A stretch of DNA of 64,000 bases from Methyloversatilis sp. RAC08 (GTDB lineage Bacteria; Pseudomonadota; Gammaproteobacteria; Burkholderiales; Rhodocyclaceae). Where the stretch lies: contig NZ_CP016448.1 in assembly GCF_001713355.1 (NCBI RefSeq), positions 2,542,001 to 2,606,000 on the forward strand, in the 5' to 3' direction. Each line of letters begins with the position of its first letter. Within the stretch, counting starts at the first letter, position 1. The notes beneath the pieces were generated by a model, which saw only the letters and a program-made list of their open reading frames with translations, was not told the origin of the DNA and ran no database searches. Made by a program: the position numbers and the translations under genes. Below, one piece after another: positions 18,790-27,655 of the stretch.

Positions 18790-21588
18790 ATGAAACGTCA
18801 TCTCTGGTCACTGATTGCATCGATCCTTTTTGCAGGTGCGCTGGCGTCCTCGACGACTTTTGCGGCTGACGAAGCCAGTCGCTACTACGAAGACGCACTG
18901 GTGCGCTACGACCGCAAGGATGATGCCGGCGCGATCATCCAGCTGAAGAATGCGCTGAAGGCAGATCCCGGCATGCTCGCGGCTCATCTGCTGATGGGAC
19001 GGGCCGGTCTGCGCAAGGGCGATTTCGCTGCCGCCGAGGTCGCCTTGCGCGAGGCGCAACGCCGGGGCGCTTCGCGCGCCGAATACGTCGTTCCGCTGGC
19101 CAATGTGCTGCTGGCCATCGGTCAGCAGAAGGAACTGCTCGAAACCCTGCAGCCTGCCGATCTTCCCCCCGGCATCCGGTACGAGCTGTTGCTGCTTCGC
19201 GCCCGGGCCCATCAGGAAACGAGCCAGTACGCGCAGGCCATTGCAGTCATCAATGAAGCGCGCGCGCTCAACCCGAACGCCGCGGCCGCGCCGGCGCTGC
19301 ATTCGCGCATGGCTCTGGAAGCGGGACGTGCCGACGAGGCTGCGACACTGGCTGAACAGGCGACCAATCTCGGGCCCGCCGATACCGATGCCTGGGCGGC
19401 GCGTGCCGCTGTTGCCTACGCCACGAGCCAGTTGCAGGTGGCGCTTGAGCACTACGACCGAGCATTGAAACTCGCCCCCGACAACCGCGAAGCGCTGCTC
19501 GGCCGAAGTTCGGTGCTGATGGATCTCGGGCGCATGCCGGAAGCCAAGATTTCGCTGCTCGCATTGTCAAAGGCGGACGAGAAGGAGCCGCGTTCCGCCT
19601 ATCTGCGCGCCGTGATCGCAGATCTCGAAGGCGATCGCGAGGGTGCCAGGAAGCTGCTCGGCGAAGTGGTGGGCCTGATTGATCCACTGCCGCGTAGTGC
19701 CTTGAGCAGCCGCTCGCACCTCGCGCTGATCGCCGGTCTCGCACATCAGAGTCTGGGCGGAGCGGTCAAGGCGAAGGAATATTTCGAACTGCATGTCCGG
19801 TTCTTCCCGTCGCAGCCTGCTGCACGCAAGCCGCTTGCCTCGTTGCAGATCGCCGGCGGCGATCCGGCGTCTGCCATCGTGACGCTCGAACCGCTGGTGC
19901 GTAGCGGCACCCGCGACCCGGAAGTGTTGGTACTCATGGCCAGTGCCTACGGCAAGCTCAAGCGGCATGAACGCTCGACCGAACTGCTCGAAGAAGCGGC
20001 GAAGCTGGGCAAGTCGTCCGAGGTCCAGACCTCGCTCGGCCTGAGTCTGCTCGGGTCCAGGCAAACAAAGCAGGGCCTTGCGCAGCTGCGCGATGCGCTC
20101 AAGCAGGATCCGGGTCAGGGGCGGGCCAGCATGGCGCTTGCACTGACTGCACTGCGCGAGCAGCAGCCGAAGCGCGCAGCCGAACTGATGGAGGCGGTGG
20201 TCAAGCGCGAACCCGACAATCTGGCCGCCCTCAATGTACTGGGCGTCGCACGCGCCGCAGCCGGCGATTTTGCGGCGGCGCGCAAGGCCTACGAAATGGC
20301 GCTGTCCAAGGACAAGAATTTCGACAGCGTCAAACTCAACCTGGTGAAGCTCGATCTTGCCGAGAGCAAGCCGGCCGACGCACGCCGGCGCCTCGATGCA
20401 CTGCTCAAGGAAAAGCCCGACCACGCTGCGGCACTGTTCGAACGGGCGCGGCTCGATGCGCGGGAGAAGCGCTTCGCCGAGTCGATACGCGGCCTGGAAA
20501 CGCTGCGCGACAAGCACCGAAAGCATGTTGACGGGCAGGTCGCGCTGATCGAAATGTATGTTCAGACCGGTGCGCTGGACAAGGCGCTCGAGGTCGCCAA
20601 GGACAGCACTCCGAGTCAGCCGGGCTATCTCGCCGTGCAGGCGGCGCTGGCGCGCGTGCAGCTGGCGCGTGGCGACGGGGCCGGCGCCCGCGCAACCCTG
20701 ACTTCGATGACGCGCGTGGCGGATTTCGATGCGCTCGCCCAGTACCGGATCGCGCGCCTGCAACTGCTCGCGGGCAATCCGTCCGGCGCCGCGTACAGCA
20801 TTGAAAAGGCACTGCAGGGCGATCCGGATTTCGCGCCGGCGAAGATCATGCAGGCTGAACTGCTGCTCGGGGAAGGGGCTCTGGACAAGGCGGATGCGCT
20901 CGCGCAGACGCTGATCCGGGGCGCGAATGCGCCGCCGGACGCCTACAAGCTGGCGGGCGACGTGGCGTTTGCGCGACGTCAGTGGCCGGAAGCGATCGGC
21001 CATTACGGGACGGCGCTCGCGCGTGGCGCGGGCGTTGCCGTCGCAGGGCGTCTTTACGAGACGCACCGGCGGGCGGGGAACGCAGCGCAAGCGAAGGCGT
21101 CGGTCGAGTCGCTGGTCCGCGCCCGCCCGCGCGACCTGGAGATGAAGCTGCTGCTGTCACAGGCGCAGACTGACGCGGGCCAGTTGCGCGAAGCGAAGCT
21201 GACGCTGGAAACCGTGCTGAAGGCGGGCGAATCGGCACCGGTGCTGAACAACCTCGCCAATTTGCAGTGGCAGCTCAAGGATCCTGCTGCGCAGCAGACC
21301 GCCGAGCGCGCGTTCAAGCTGGCGCCGGGCGATCCCCTGATACTCGATACGCTGGGCTGGATTCTGGTGCAGAACGCGCAGATCGATGCCGGTTTGCGTC
21401 ATCTGCGCGAAGCGCGCCTGCGTGATCCGGCGAATCCGGAAATCCGCTTTCACCTCGCCTGGGCGCTGGCCAAATCGGGGCGCAAGGCGGAAGCGCGACA
21501 GGAGCTGGAGGCCGCGCTGCAGTCCGACCGTTCATTCCCGGAGGTCGAAAACGCGCGAGCGCTCAGGACTGAACTGGGCGCCCCCTGA
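18790..21588 (+). CDS. prsT: PEP-CTERM system TPR-repeat protein PrsT
   Basis: 932 aa, made almost entirely of tetratricopeptide repeats (for example ADEASRYYEDALVRYDRKDD, and later units with A-x-x-Y-x-x-A and DP/P-D spacing). A Sec signal peptide is clear: MKRH, a hydrophobic stretch, then TFA/AD. The PrsT family is a marker of exosortase/PEP-CTERM systems and is usually described as a lipoprotein, but no lipobox cysteine is present here. A PEP-CTERM substrate gene follows directly; exosortase and polysaccharide genes are not in this window. It probably acts in the periplasm in export or sorting of surface proteins or polysaccharide; exact role unknown. Confidence 0.88.
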   Translation: MKRHLWSLIASILFAGALASSTTFAADEASRYYEDALVRYDRKDDAGAIIQLKNALKADPGMLAAHLLMGRAGLRKGDFAAAEVALREAQRRGASRAEYVVPLANVLLAIGQQKELLETLQPADLPPGIRYELLLLRARAHQETSQYAQAIAVINEARALNPNAAAAPALHSRMALEAGRADEAATLAEQATNLGPADTDAWAARAAVAYATSQLQVALEHYDRALKLAPDNREALLGRSSVLMDLGRMPEAKISLLALSKADEKEPRSAYLRAVIADLEGDREGARKLLGEVVGLIDPLPRSALSSRSHLALIAGLAHQSLGGAVKAKEYFELHVRFFPSQPAARKPLASLQIAGGDPASAIVTLEPLVRSGTRDPEVLVLMASAYGKLKRHERSTELLEEAAKLGKSSEVQTSLGLSLLGSRQTKQGLAQLRDALKQDPGQGRASMALALTALREQQPKRAAELMEAVVKREPDNLAALNVLGVARAAAGDFAAARKAYEMALSKDKNFDSVKLNLVKLDLAESKPADARRRLDALLKEKPDHAAALFERARLDAREKRFAESIRGLETLRDKHRKHVDGQVALIEMYVQTGALDKALEVAKDSTPSQPGYLAVQAALARVQLARGDGAGARATLTSMTRVADFDALAQYRIARLQLLAGNPSGAAYSIEKALQGDPDFAPAKIMQAELLLGEGALDKADALAQTLIRGANAPPDAYKLAGDVAFARRQWPEAIGHYGTALARGAGVAVAGRLYETHRRAGNAAQAKASVESLVRARPRDLEMKLLLSQAQTDAGQLREAKLTLETVLKAGESAPVLNNLANLQWQLKDPAAQQTAERAFKLAPGDPLILDTLGWILVQNAQIDAGLRHLREARLRDPANPEIRFHLAWALAKSGRKAEARQELEAALQSDRSFPEVENARALRTELGAP

Positions 21589-21660
21589 ACGGTGTCGGAT
21601 ATATTTACACCACACATTTTTGCAGTTATCAAGCCATTGTTTTTATTGCGTATTTAAAAC

Positions 21661-21676
21661 TGGCCTTGATTTTGCT
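21661..21676 (+). promoter_or_regulatory. Sigma54 (RpoN) promoter of PEP-CTERM gene
   Basis: TGGCCTTGATTTTGCT has GG at 21662-21663 and GC at 21674-21675 with exactly ten bases between, and fits the -24/-12 consensus TGGC-N7-TTGCW. Transcription would begin near 21687, about 38 bases before the start codon. The flanking DNA is unusually AT-rich for this genome. PEP-CTERM regulons controlled by RpoN and the PrsK/PrsR pair are known in related bacteria. Confidence 0.8.
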
Positions 21677-21724
21677 ACAAAGACACTGACAGTCAGCCTA
21701 GTCAATGACTTCCAAGGATTAATG

Positions 21725-22495
21725 ATGAACAAGAAAAGCCTGAAAACACTGAGTGCAGCGCTCCTCGTCTGCCTGAGCGGTGCCGCGTCGGCTGCTTCGA
21801 CCAGCTGGTCATTCACGTCCAACGCGACGTCGTCGGTCTCCGCCAGCGGTTTTGCTTCGAAGGTTGCCGAGTTTTCTTCGATGACCTACACCAACGGTGC
21901 CGGCAATTCCGTCACGATGAATGCGTTCGCGAACACCGCATCAAACGCGAAGATCGAAGCGGCATACCTGAACTATCAAGGTTCTAGCGGTCTGGGCGTG
22001 ACCAGCCGGGACAGCAGCACGAACGACGAGGTTTATAACGGTTATCTGAGTACGCCGCAGCACTCGTTCGACAACCAAGGTGCAACGGAATCCATCCTTT
22101 TTTCCTTCTCGTCTGATTTTACGCTGGAACAGCTTGACTTCGGATGGACCCAGACGGACTCGGACGTGCAGGTCTATGCCTACACCAGCGCTGCCGCGTT
22201 CTCCACAGGCACGATCCTGACCAAGGACTACGCGACGCTGACCGGCTGGACCAAGATCGGTGATTTCACCGGTCCGACCGATCCGCGCCTGACGACCAAT
22301 TCCACGTACTCCCGTTATTGGCTCGTGACCCCGGGGCCTGCTTCGGACAAGTTCGACTACATCAAGCTGGCCGGCGTTACCGGTTCCTACAAACCGACCA
22401 CGCCGCCGCCCGCCGTGCCCGAGCCGATGTCCCTGGCGCTCGTCGGTACGGCACTGGCAGGCATGATTGCAGTCCGCCGTCGCAAGGCCGCATGA
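21725..22495 (+). CDS. PEP-CTERM sorting domain protein
   Basis: 256 aa from ATG 21725, 6 bases after AAGGA; an ATG one codon earlier is too close. Signal peptide MNKKSLKTLSAALLVCLSGA with cleavage near ASA/AS. The mature part is Ser/Thr/Asn-rich, low in Cys, and has no catalytic motif I recognise. The C-terminus has the tripartite sorting signal: PPAVPEPMSLA, a hydrophobic helix, then VRRRKAA. In this family the signal is processed by exosortase and the protein is released or anchored at the surface. Expected to be a secreted biofilm or floc matrix protein. Confidence 0.9.
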   Translation: MNKKSLKTLSAALLVCLSGAASAASTSWSFTSNATSSVSASGFASKVAEFSSMTYTNGAGNSVTMNAFANTASNAKIEAAYLNYQGSSGLGVTSRDSSTNDEVYNGYLSTPQHSFDNQGATESILFSFSSDFTLEQLDFGWTQTDSDVQVYAYTSAAAFSTGTILTKDYATLTGWTKIGDFTGPTDPRLTTNSTYSRYWLVTPGPASDKFDYIKLAGVTGSYKPTTPPPAVPEPMSLALVGTALAGMIAVRRRKAA

Positions 22496-22511
22496 TCAGC
22501 AGCACGAGATG

Positions 22512-22539
22512 AAAACCGCGCTTCGGCGCGGTTTTTTTT
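22512..22539 (+). terminator. Intrinsic terminator after PEP-CTERM gene
   Basis: Stem AACCGCGC/GCGCGGTT closed by a UUCG tetraloop and followed by eight Ts in total. It lies between the PEP-CTERM gene and the convergent ABC exporter, whose stop is at 22566. The four As on the left give partial function on the other strand. Confidence 0.9.
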
Positions 22540-22565
22540 CGTCTGCCATCAGCCCTGCGAAACCC

Positions 22566-24410
22566 TCACGCAACGGGCTCGTATTCCTCCTGCGCCTGCA
22601 ACGCCCACATCTGCGCATACGCGCCGTCAAGCGCCAGCAACTCGGCGTGCGAGCCGCGTTCGACGATGCGGCCGGCGTCCATGACTAGTATCTGGTCGGC
22701 ATCCATGATCGTTGACAGCCGGTGCGCGATGATCAGCGTGGTGTGCCCGCGCGCCACCTGCTCCAGCTGTGACTGGATGGCCTGTTCGGTCTTCGAGTCC
22801 AGTGCAGAGGTGGCCTCGTCGAAGATCAGCACCGGCGGGTCCTTCAGCAGCGCGCGCGCGATGGCGACACGCTGCTTCTCGCCACCGGACAGTTTCAGGC
22901 CGCGTTCGCCGACCTTGGTGTCGTAGCCGTCGGGCAGGCGGACGACGAAGTCGTGCAACTGCGCGGCGCGGCTCGCCGCTTCGACCTCTTCCGCCGATGC
23001 GCTCACCCTGCCGTACTGGATGTTGTAGTGGATGCTGTCATTGAACAGCACGGTGTCCTGCGGCACGATGCCGATCGCGGTGCGCAGGCTGTCCTGCGTG
23101 AGCTTGCGGATGTCGGTGCCATTGATCGTGATGCGCCCGCCGCCGCTGTCCACGTCATAGAAGCGGAACAGCAGCCGGGCCAGCGTCGATTTGCCGGAAC
23201 CTGACTGACCGACCACCGCGACCCGGCCGCCGGCCGGTATCGTGAAATCGACGTCGTGCAGGATCTGGCGCGCGGGGTCGTAGCTGAAGTTCACCTGCTG
23301 GAAACGCACTTCGCACGGGCCCGGCGGCAAGGCCTTCGCGTCCGGGTCATCCGCGATTTCACGATGAGTGTCCATCAGGCCGAACATGCGTTCGATATCG
23401 GTCAGCGACTGGCGGATTTCGCGATACAGCACGCCGAGGAAATTCAGCGGAATGTAGAGCTGGATCATGAAAGCGTTGACCAGCACGATGTCGCCCAGCG
23501 TCATGCGGCCTTCGGCCACGCCGACGGTGGCGCGCCACATCATCAGCGTTACGCCGATGGCGATGATGAAGGCCTGACCGATGTTCAGATACGACAGCGA
23601 CACCTGGCTGCGCTCCTGAGCACGTTGCCAACGTGCCATCTGTTCGTCGTAGCGGCGCGCCTCGAAGCCCTCGTTGTTGAAGTACTTCACCGTTTCGTAG
23701 TTCAGCAGGCTGTCGATGGCGCGCGTGTTGGCTGCCGAATCCAGCTCATTCACCTCGCGCCGCAGCTTGGTGCGCCAGTTGGTGACGACCACCGTGAACG
23801 TGATGTAGATCGCCAGCGTGACCGCCGTGATCAGCGCGAATGCCGCTTCGTACTTCACCGCGAGGATGCTCAGCACGAGGCCCATCTCGACCAGCGTCGG
23901 CAGGATGGAATACAGCGTGTAGCTGATCAGCGAGCCGATGGCGCGGGTGCCGCGTTCGATGTCGCGCGTAAGACCGCCGGTCTGGCGTTCCAGGTGAAAG
24001 CGCAACGACAGGGCATGCAGGTGCTGGAACACCTGCATCGAAATGCGCCGCACCGCCTGCTGCGTCACGCGCGAAAACACGATTTCGCGCAGTTCGGTCA
24101 GCAGCGAGGTCGAAAAGCGCAGTGCGCCATAGGCCGCAAGCAGGCCGAGCGGCACCAGCAGCGGCGCCGCTTCGAGCGCACTCTTCTGCATCGCGGCGGC
24201 CGGCGTCAGCGCGTCGATCAACTGCTTGAAGATGAGCGGCACCGTCACGTTGGCGCCCTTGGCGCCGATCAGGAAGGTGAGCGCGATCAGCACGCGCCAC
24301 TTGTAGGCCCAGAGGTAAGGGAAAAGGCTTTTGAGGGTGTCGAGATCCCGGCGGCGGGTGCCGGGTGGGGCTTCGGGCGCGGGCAGCGGTGCAGCAGCGG
24401 AGTGTCTCAT
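22566..24410 (-). CDS. ABC exporter, ATM1/ABCB-type half-transporter
   Basis: 614 aa from ATG 24410 (MRHSAAAPLPAPE); the frame runs on upstream into the kinase gene. An N-terminal membrane domain of six segments (about residues 35-320) precedes the nucleotide-binding domain with Walker A GQSGSGKST, signature LSGGEKQR, Walker B VLIFDEATSALD and the switch histidine in AHRLS. The segment NYETVKYFNNEGFE is typical of the ATM1/HMT1 group, which exports glutathione- or sulfur-linked compounds and heavy metal conjugates. Substrate here is not known. Probably follows the kinase operon on the same strand. Confidence 0.9.
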   Translation of the reverse strand: MRHSAAAPLPAPEAPPGTRRRDLDTLKSLFPYLWAYKWRVLIALTFLIGAKGANVTVPLIFKQLIDALTPAAAMQKSALEAAPLLVPLGLLAAYGALRFSTSLLTELREIVFSRVTQQAVRRISMQVFQHLHALSLRFHLERQTGGLTRDIERGTRAIGSLISYTLYSILPTLVEMGLVLSILAVKYEAAFALITAVTLAIYITFTVVVTNWRTKLRREVNELDSAANTRAIDSLLNYETVKYFNNEGFEARRYDEQMARWQRAQERSQVSLSYLNIGQAFIIAIGVTLMMWRATVGVAEGRMTLGDIVLVNAFMIQLYIPLNFLGVLYREIRQSLTDIERMFGLMDTHREIADDPDAKALPPGPCEVRFQQVNFSYDPARQILHDVDFTIPAGGRVAVVGQSGSGKSTLARLLFRFYDVDSGGGRITINGTDIRKLTQDSLRTAIGIVPQDTVLFNDSIHYNIQYGRVSASAEEVEAASRAAQLHDFVVRLPDGYDTKVGERGLKLSGGEKQRVAIARALLKDPPVLIFDEATSALDSKTEQAIQSQLEQVARGHTTLIIAHRLSTIMDADQILVMDAGRIVERGSHAELLALDGAYAQMWALQAQEEYEPVA

Positions 24411-24475
24411 CGCGCAATTGTAAGGTACGGAGCAGGCGCCACACGGGCTGTCGGTACCGGTTTCGCGCGGATGGC

Positions 24476-25669
24476 CTATATGTATATCAGCAACGCCGAC
24501 ATGCCGAGTGCGACCATCACCGCTCCCCACAGGCGCTTGCGATCGGCCGCCGACCACTGTGCGACTGCCCGGGCCTCCGGTTCCGGCGACGGATGCGACG
24601 AGGCGGCCTTCAATGCGGCCTCGACCACCTCGCGCGACACACCGACGGTGGCAGCGAGGCGATCCGGATCAGCGATGGCAGCGGATCGTGCAGCGAGCCG
24701 GATGGTGGCTTCCGTGGAGTCGAATTCGCGCGCCAGCCCGCGTGAAACGGTCGCAGCACCTGGCGCGGATGATGATTCGGTGACAGCGCCGGTCGTACCG
24801 GGCGCCGAGCGGACTTTCGCCGGCAGCCTGAAATCAGTGTCCGACGCGCATCTCAGGCGGCAGGCGCGCAGGTCGTCCGCCATGTCGGCAGCGTTCTGGT
24901 AGCGCGCGTCCGGTGATTTGGCCAGAGCCTTCGCCACGATGAGATCGACCAGAGCCGGCAATGCCGGATTCAGCACGCCCGGCGCCACCGGTATGTGGTG
25001 GATGACCTGATACATCACCGACTGCACATCGCTGCCGACGAAGGGTGACCGGCCGGTCATCATCTCGTACAGGATGACGCCGAGCGAAAACAGGTCGACC
25101 CGCGTATCCGGTGTGCGGCCCAGCACCTGTTCCGGCGACAGATAGCGTGGCGATCCGAGCAGCAGGCCAGTCTGGGTGCGTACGTCGGCACCATGCAGGC
25201 GCGCAATGCCGAAGTCGGTGATCTTCACGCGCCCGTCGGCCAGCACCATGATGTTGCCCGGCTTCACATCGCGATGGATGACGCCGCGCGCATGGGCATA
25301 GGCCAACCCGTCGGCAATCCGCGCTGCCAGATCGAGGGCTTGATGGAAGCTCAGTTCGCCACGGTTGATCAGGTCCTTCAGTTCGCGGCCGTCGAGGTAT
25401 TCCATGGCCATGAAGGCCAGCTCGCCACAGCGACCGATGTCATGAATGGTGACGATGTTGGGGTGATTCAACCCGCCGGCCGCGCGCGCCTCGATCATGA
25501 AGCGCCGCTCGTAGAATTCGATGTCGTCCGGATCGTGCGCCATGTTGATGGTCTTGATCGCCACCGTGCGGTCGAGCAGCGGATCGAATGCGCGATAGAC
25601 CACGCCCATCGCGCCACGCCCGATCTCGGCGAGCACGTCGTAGCGTCCGATATTCACGGGAAGACTCAT
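24476..25669 (-). CDS. Hanks-type serine/threonine protein kinase
   Basis: 397 aa. Complete kinase domain (about residues 9-270): glycine loop GRGAMG, Lys39 in VAIKTIN, Glu60 on helix C, HRDVKPGN with catalytic Asp134, DFG at 152-154 and SPE at 178-180. A 100-residue linker leads to a single C-terminal membrane helix (residues 379-397, ending LIYI) with no periplasmic domain, so the kinase faces the cytoplasm. It is the third gene of a trio with a cyclase-like protein and a TssQ-like lipoprotein. In type VI secretion loci such kinases (PpkA type) drive post-translational activation. Confidence 0.93.
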   Translation of the reverse strand: MSLPVNIGRYDVLAEIGRGAMGVVYRAFDPLLDRTVAIKTINMAHDPDDIEFYERRFMIEARAAGGLNHPNIVTIHDIGRCGELAFMAMEYLDGRELKDLINRGELSFHQALDLAARIADGLAYAHARGVIHRDVKPGNIMVLADGRVKITDFGIARLHGADVRTQTGLLLGSPRYLSPEQVLGRTPDTRVDLFSLGVILYEMMTGRSPFVGSDVQSVMYQVIHHIPVAPGVLNPALPALVDLIVAKALAKSPDARYQNAADMADDLRACRLRCASDTDFRLPAKVRSAPGTTGAVTESSSAPGAATVSRGLAREFDSTEATIRLAARSAAIADPDRLAATVGVSREVVEAALKAASSHPSPEPEARAVAQWSAADRKRLWGAVMVALGMSALLIYI

Positions 25670-25679
25670 GGCAGCCGGA

Positions 25680-26213
25680 TCAGCGTGCGTCGGCGACGCT
25701 GCGATAGACCGGTCCCCACTTCGGATGTCCGGCTTCGGCGGGCGTCAGCGCGAACGCCGGGTCGGCGGTGAAGGCGCGGTCGAAAGACTGCCGGCAGGCG
25801 GCTTCACGCTCGCTGATGCAATGGATGAAGGCGAGATACTTGTGCGCCCGTGCCTGACTGGTGCGGTTGCGCAGTCCCGCGCCCAGGCTGGACTTCAGCA
25901 GCTCGGCCGCCTCCGGGTAGCGCGCATCCTCGTACTGCCTGACGCCGGCCGCCAGCAGTTCATCTGCCGATGTTGCGCGCGCCGGAGCGGCGGCCGGGGA
26001 GGTCGCCGGTTTCGGCGATGTTTTCGGCGCGTCGCCCGACGGCGCCTTCGGCTGCGCTGGCTGGCCAGACTTCGCTACCGGCTTCGCCCCGTCCTGATCG
26101 AATACCGACACGATGCCGTCGACACCCTTCTGCACCGTGGCACAGGCGGACAGCATCGAAATCACCGCGACGAGCGCCCAGCAGTGCAGCGCACGCTTAC
26201 TGACGAAAATCAT
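25680..26213 (-). CDS. TssQ-like TPR lipoprotein
   Basis: 177 aa from ATG 26213. Lipoprotein signal with lipobox MLSAC (Cys24), then a Pro/Ala/Lys-rich linker, then a C-terminal helical TPR-like domain with ARAHKYLAFIHCISEREAAC and the ending AEAGHPKWGPVYR. That ending matches what I know of the TssQ family of T6SS-associated lipoproteins. The start overlaps the upstream gene by 17 bases and the kinase follows after 10 bases, so the three are co-expressed. Family assignment is from motif memory and should be taken as probable. Confidence 0.65.
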   Translation of the reverse strand: MIFVSKRALHCWALVAVISMLSACATVQKGVDGIVSVFDQDGAKPVAKSGQPAQPKAPSGDAPKTSPKPATSPAAAPARATSADELLAAGVRQYEDARYPEAAELLKSSLGAGLRNRTSQARAHKYLAFIHCISEREAACRQSFDRAFTADPAFALTPAEAGHPKWGPVYRSVADAR

Positions 26214-27216
26214 GTCTGATCCTGGTTTCCTCGCCGGCTCTGACTTCGACCTGCTGTGTATGCGGCGCAAACGCCGGATTGCGGATTTCGAGTACATGCA
26301 AGCCTGGCGCCAGCATGAGGTTGCGCTCCGGCGGTGCCGCACCGTGGTGGGCGCCGGCCACGCTGACCTCGCCCCAGGGCAGTACATTCACCCGCAGGGT
26401 GCCGAGCTGCACAGCAGCTGCCGGCTCGCTGCCTTCGACATCCCGAGAGATGCGCTGCGGTGTCGGTATCGACGTTTGTACCACGCCTGCATGCTCGCCG
26501 TTCGTGGCCGTGACGTCTTGCCCGGGCAGCGCGGCACGAATGGCCAGCGCCACGAGCAGGATGGCGGCGACGGCCAGCGCCGTCGCCGTCAGCGGGCGCG
26601 CAAGCACGCCAGCCAGCGGCAACTTCAGCAGCGTGCCCGATTCGGGACCACTGTTCGGTGGCCCGACAGGGCGGTCCGGCAGCGGCCTGTCGGACAGCAT
26701 GAAAACCTCGTGTTCGCGCAACTGCACATCGGTGCGCACACCGGCCGGCTCGAATAGCAGCCCGTACGCCTCGTGCAGACTTGCCAATGCATCGACGAAG
26801 CTGCGTGACGCCAACACCCCGCCGGGATCGGCAAAGCCCGCAATGCGTTGTGCGACCCCGAGGCCGTCACCGATGAGGTTGGGCGGTACCCCCGATTCGC
26901 CTATCAGTCTGACCGGCCCGTGGTGAATACCGCTGCGCAGAGGCAGCGCGTCATTGCGCGCCGCGACAGTCGCGGCGCGCACCCTGGTGGCAAAGCGAAG
27001 CCCGTCGTCCGGAGATTCGATGAACGTGATGGCCGCGCCGTCTGCGGTATCGAGCACGATGCGCGTTTCCGGACGCACGCCGACCAGCGCCGTGCCCAGC
27101 ACCTCGTTGAAGCGCGATCGCATCTGCGCCTGTTCGGCCACAGGTCTGTCCGCGTAGCCGATCATTTCGATCACGACGATGCTGCAGACTGCTGCGCTTG
27201 ATCCTTCGTAAGTCAT
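26197..27216 (-). CDS. Degenerate class III cyclase-like protein with PEGA domain
   Basis: 339 aa. Residues about 10-170 align with a class III nucleotide cyclase domain: VVIEMIGYA replaces the usual DIxGF segment (first metal Asp is Glu), TADGAAITF keeps the second Asp, and IGDGLGVAQRI keeps Asp and Arg but has Gly where the transition-state Asn is expected. A membrane helix follows (about 205-230), then a C-terminal PEGA domain (GTLRVNVLPWGEVSVAG with LAPGLHVLEIRNP). Catalysis is doubtful; a sensor or scaffold role is more likely. First gene of the trio with the lipoprotein and kinase. Confidence 0.75.
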   Translation of the reverse strand: MTYEGSSAAVCSIVVIEMIGYADRPVAEQAQMRSRFNEVLGTALVGVRPETRIVLDTADGAAITFIESPDDGLRFATRVRAATVAARNDALPLRSGIHHGPVRLIGESGVPPNLIGDGLGVAQRIAGFADPGGVLASRSFVDALASLHEAYGLLFEPAGVRTDVQLREHEVFMLSDRPLPDRPVGPPNSGPESGTLLKLPLAGVLARPLTATALAVAAILLVALAIRAALPGQDVTATNGEHAGVVQTSIPTPQRISRDVEGSEPAAAVQLGTLRVNVLPWGEVSVAGAHHGAAPPERNLMLAPGLHVLEIRNPAFAPHTQQVEVRAGEETRIRHDFRQ

Positions 27217-27448
27217 GTCCGGAGAAGCGGGGGGATGTCGGTTGTTTATGAAAATGTACGCCCGGGCGTCCGGCCAGGCAGCAGCGGGCAGCGCGCTCGT
27301 CTGCTGCCTGGCGCATGCAGCAGGCCGGAGCGTCTAGGAGGATTGACCGTTTCTGATGGATGCATCGGCCGGATGTTCCCTGGCGAGCTTCCATATAGGC
27401 GGAGCGCGGCAGCACGTCTGCCGATCGACGCAGGTCCGGTCAGTCCGT

Positions 27449-27655
27449 TCAGCGTTGCACGGGAAAACCGCCGTCCTCAAGCGCGCGGCAAATGTCGTCT
27501 TCCGACACAAGAGGACTGTGCTCAACGCTCACCGTACCGGTTTCGGGCGACACGTCGACGCTGTCTATCCCCGGGAGCTCATGGACGATGTTGACGATGT
27601 CGGCCGCACAGTCGGGACCTTCAATGCCTGATTCGATGATGACGGTGGTGTGCAT
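27449..27655 (-). CDS. Small HMA-fold protein with incomplete metal site
   Basis: 68 aa with the beta-alpha-beta-beta-alpha-beta pattern and spacing of heavy-metal-associated domains (TTVIIESGIEG, DIVNIVHELPGIDSVDV, TVSVEH, ICRALEDGGFPV). The metal loop reads GPDCAADI, so only the first of the two CxxC cysteines remains and Asp replaces the second. It could bind metal with altered ligands or not at all. It stands alone in a gene-poor stretch. Confidence 0.7.
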   Translation of the reverse strand: MHTTVIIESGIEGPDCAADIVNIVHELPGIDSVDVSPETGTVSVEHSPLVSEDDICRALEDGGFPVQR

